Source of the DNA: Calditrichota bacterium
GTDB lineage: Bacteria > Calditrichota > Calditrichia > RBG-13-44-9
Length of the DNA: 7,059 nucleotides
Direction of reading: 5' to 3'
NCBI GenBank assembly: GCA_016934605.1
Contig: JAFGSO010000253.1
Coordinates: forward strand, 1-7,059
This document shows positions 6,200 through 7,059 of the stretch, piece by piece; position 1 is the first letter of the stretch, and every line of letters begins with the position of its first letter. The notes under the pieces are model-generated. The model did not search any database. It was not told the origin of the DNA and saw nothing but the letters and a program-made list of their open reading frames with translations. The translations under genes were made by a program, and so were the position numbers.

Positions 6200-7059
6200 A
6201 TGAAACGTTTGTGGCCGACAGTCTGTTTACTGGTTCTGATAAATTTTTCAGTGCTATTTTCCCAGGGTATGCCACGCTCAAACGGTCTCGGTTTTCGTCT
6301 CAGTTTCTGGAGAATGGCTGAGAGTGAAGTGCTTCTAAGGATTAGACAGCAGGGGTTACAGCAGACGGTAAATATGGACGGTTTTGGTTTTTGGCTCCAG
6401 TATTACAACCGCATCCGTGACAATCTCTCTCTGACCTTTGATTTCGGTATGATCAGTCGGATCCATTTTAAATCCGAGGCGCTTCTGGATAATAATGTTG
6501 ATGTTAATGCTATTCTGGCCTTTTTGCCGGGTATTCGCTATGATCTGCTTTCCAGACGGCTGAACAGTAAATTTCAGCCGTACCTGGATGGAGGCATCGG
6601 CCCTTATTTTCAGCAAACTATGACGGTTCAGAATTATGGAATAAATGAAACCGTGAGCACCGAAAGTAAATATGATCTTGGCTTTTTTCTGGGTAGTGGT
6701 GTAAACCTGGCCATATCAAACCGTTTTGCTTTCAATTTTAATTTGAAATATCATTTTGTGAATTTTGCATTTGAGAAGGACATCAGCGGAATCGAATTTG
6801 GAATAGGTTTGTCTTACATGTGGGGCAAATTACGTGATCTTTTTCGGGTGAGACAGACGACTATGGTGGTACATGATATTTATCCCGCTTACTACCAGTT
6901 TTATAATACTTATCCGCTGGCTATCCTTTCTATAGAAAATACCGCCGGTTTCCCTATAGAAGTGAATGTCCGTTCACAGGTTTCACCCTTTTCCGCACGG
7001 ATAAAAGAGAGCGGTTTCGTTACCATTGATAAAGGTGAAACAAAGGACATACCGGTAAA
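6200..7059 (+). CDS. Paralogous outer-membrane beta-barrel protein with C-terminal extension (3' end outside window)
   Basis: The frame opens at ATG 6200, behind a weak AAAAGG, and runs without a stop to the window edge, giving 286 visible residues. MKRLWPTVCLLVLINFSVLF then SQ is a signal peptide. Residues about 25-210 repeat the barrel of the preceding gene: PRSNGLGFRLSFW against PRTGIGVRFSHW, LPGIRYDLLSRRLNSKFQPY against LLFGLRYNLLPISIQSNLQPY, and the shared SGIEFG/NGIEFG...MWGK end. Unlike its neighbour, the protein continues past MWGK into a new domain (about 211 onward) with the stretches VVHDIYPAYYQFY, PLAILSIENTAGFPIEVNV and VTIDKGETKDIPV, which looks beta-sandwich (CARDB/Ig-like) and probably lies in the periplasm. 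I see no -24/-12 element in the 141-bp gap, so expression from the upstream promoter is likely. Confidence 0.8.
   Translation, partial: MKRLWPTVCLLVLINFSVLFSQGMPRSNGLGFRLSFWRMAESEVLLRIRQQGLQQTVNMDGFGFWLQYYNRIRDNLSLTFDFGMISRIHFKSEALLDNNVDVNAILAFLPGIRYDLLSRRLNSKFQPYLDGGIGPYFQQTMTVQNYGINETVSTESKYDLGFFLGSGVNLAISNRFAFNFNLKYHFVNFAFEKDISGIEFGIGLSYMWGKLRDLFRVRQTTMVVHDIYPAYYQFYNTYPLAILSIENTAGFPIEVNVRSQVSPFSARIKESGFVTIDKGETKDIPV

Noticed and set aside
6356..6616. An 86-codon minus-strand open frame
   Set aside because: It is antisense to the second barrel gene, whose frame gives a signal peptide and clear homology to its neighbour.

Overview
The window reads as chromosomal DNA of a Gram-negative, moderately AT-rich bacterium. 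Two secreted outer-membrane beta-barrel proteins, a CHASE2-type membrane sensor, long AT-rich spacers with low-complexity repeats, and degenerate 'CTCTGTG' / 'ACCACGAA' spacer repeats together suggest the FCB group in a broad sense (for example Calditrichota/KSB1, Ignavibacteria or a related candidate phylum). This placement is inference; no rRNA or marker gene is present.

Layout. (1) 1-1623: the 3' part of a gene for an M1-aminopeptidase-like protein whose catalytic positions (HEXXH, the downstream Glu, the catalytic Tyr) all appear to be replaced, so probably a pseudo-peptidase. (2) 1624-1951: a spacer dominated by degenerate 7-8-nt tandem repeats. (3) 1952-4570: an 872-residue membrane-anchored sigma-54 activator (enhancer-binding protein) with an extracytoplasmic CHASE2 sensor, three further membrane segments, a coiled coil, a complete AAA+ domain and an unusual C-terminal DNA-binding region. 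(4) 4571-5407: an 837-bp non-coding region with dispersed-repeat remnants, a cluster of CCGCATTTCA sites and a good -24/-12 (sigma-54) promoter. (5) 5408-6058: a small exported beta-barrel protein. (6) 6200 to the window end: its paralogue, carrying an extra C-terminal domain and cut by the window edge.

How the parts may work together. The most interesting reading is a self-contained envelope-response circuit. The CHASE2 protein would sense something outside the cytoplasmic membrane, bind CCGCATTTCA sites about 110-155 bp upstream of the predicted transcription start, and drive sigma-54 RNA polymerase at the -24/-12 element in front of the tandem outer-membrane protein genes. The individual elements are seen in the sequence; the link between this activator and this promoter is inferred from proximity, spacing and promoter class.
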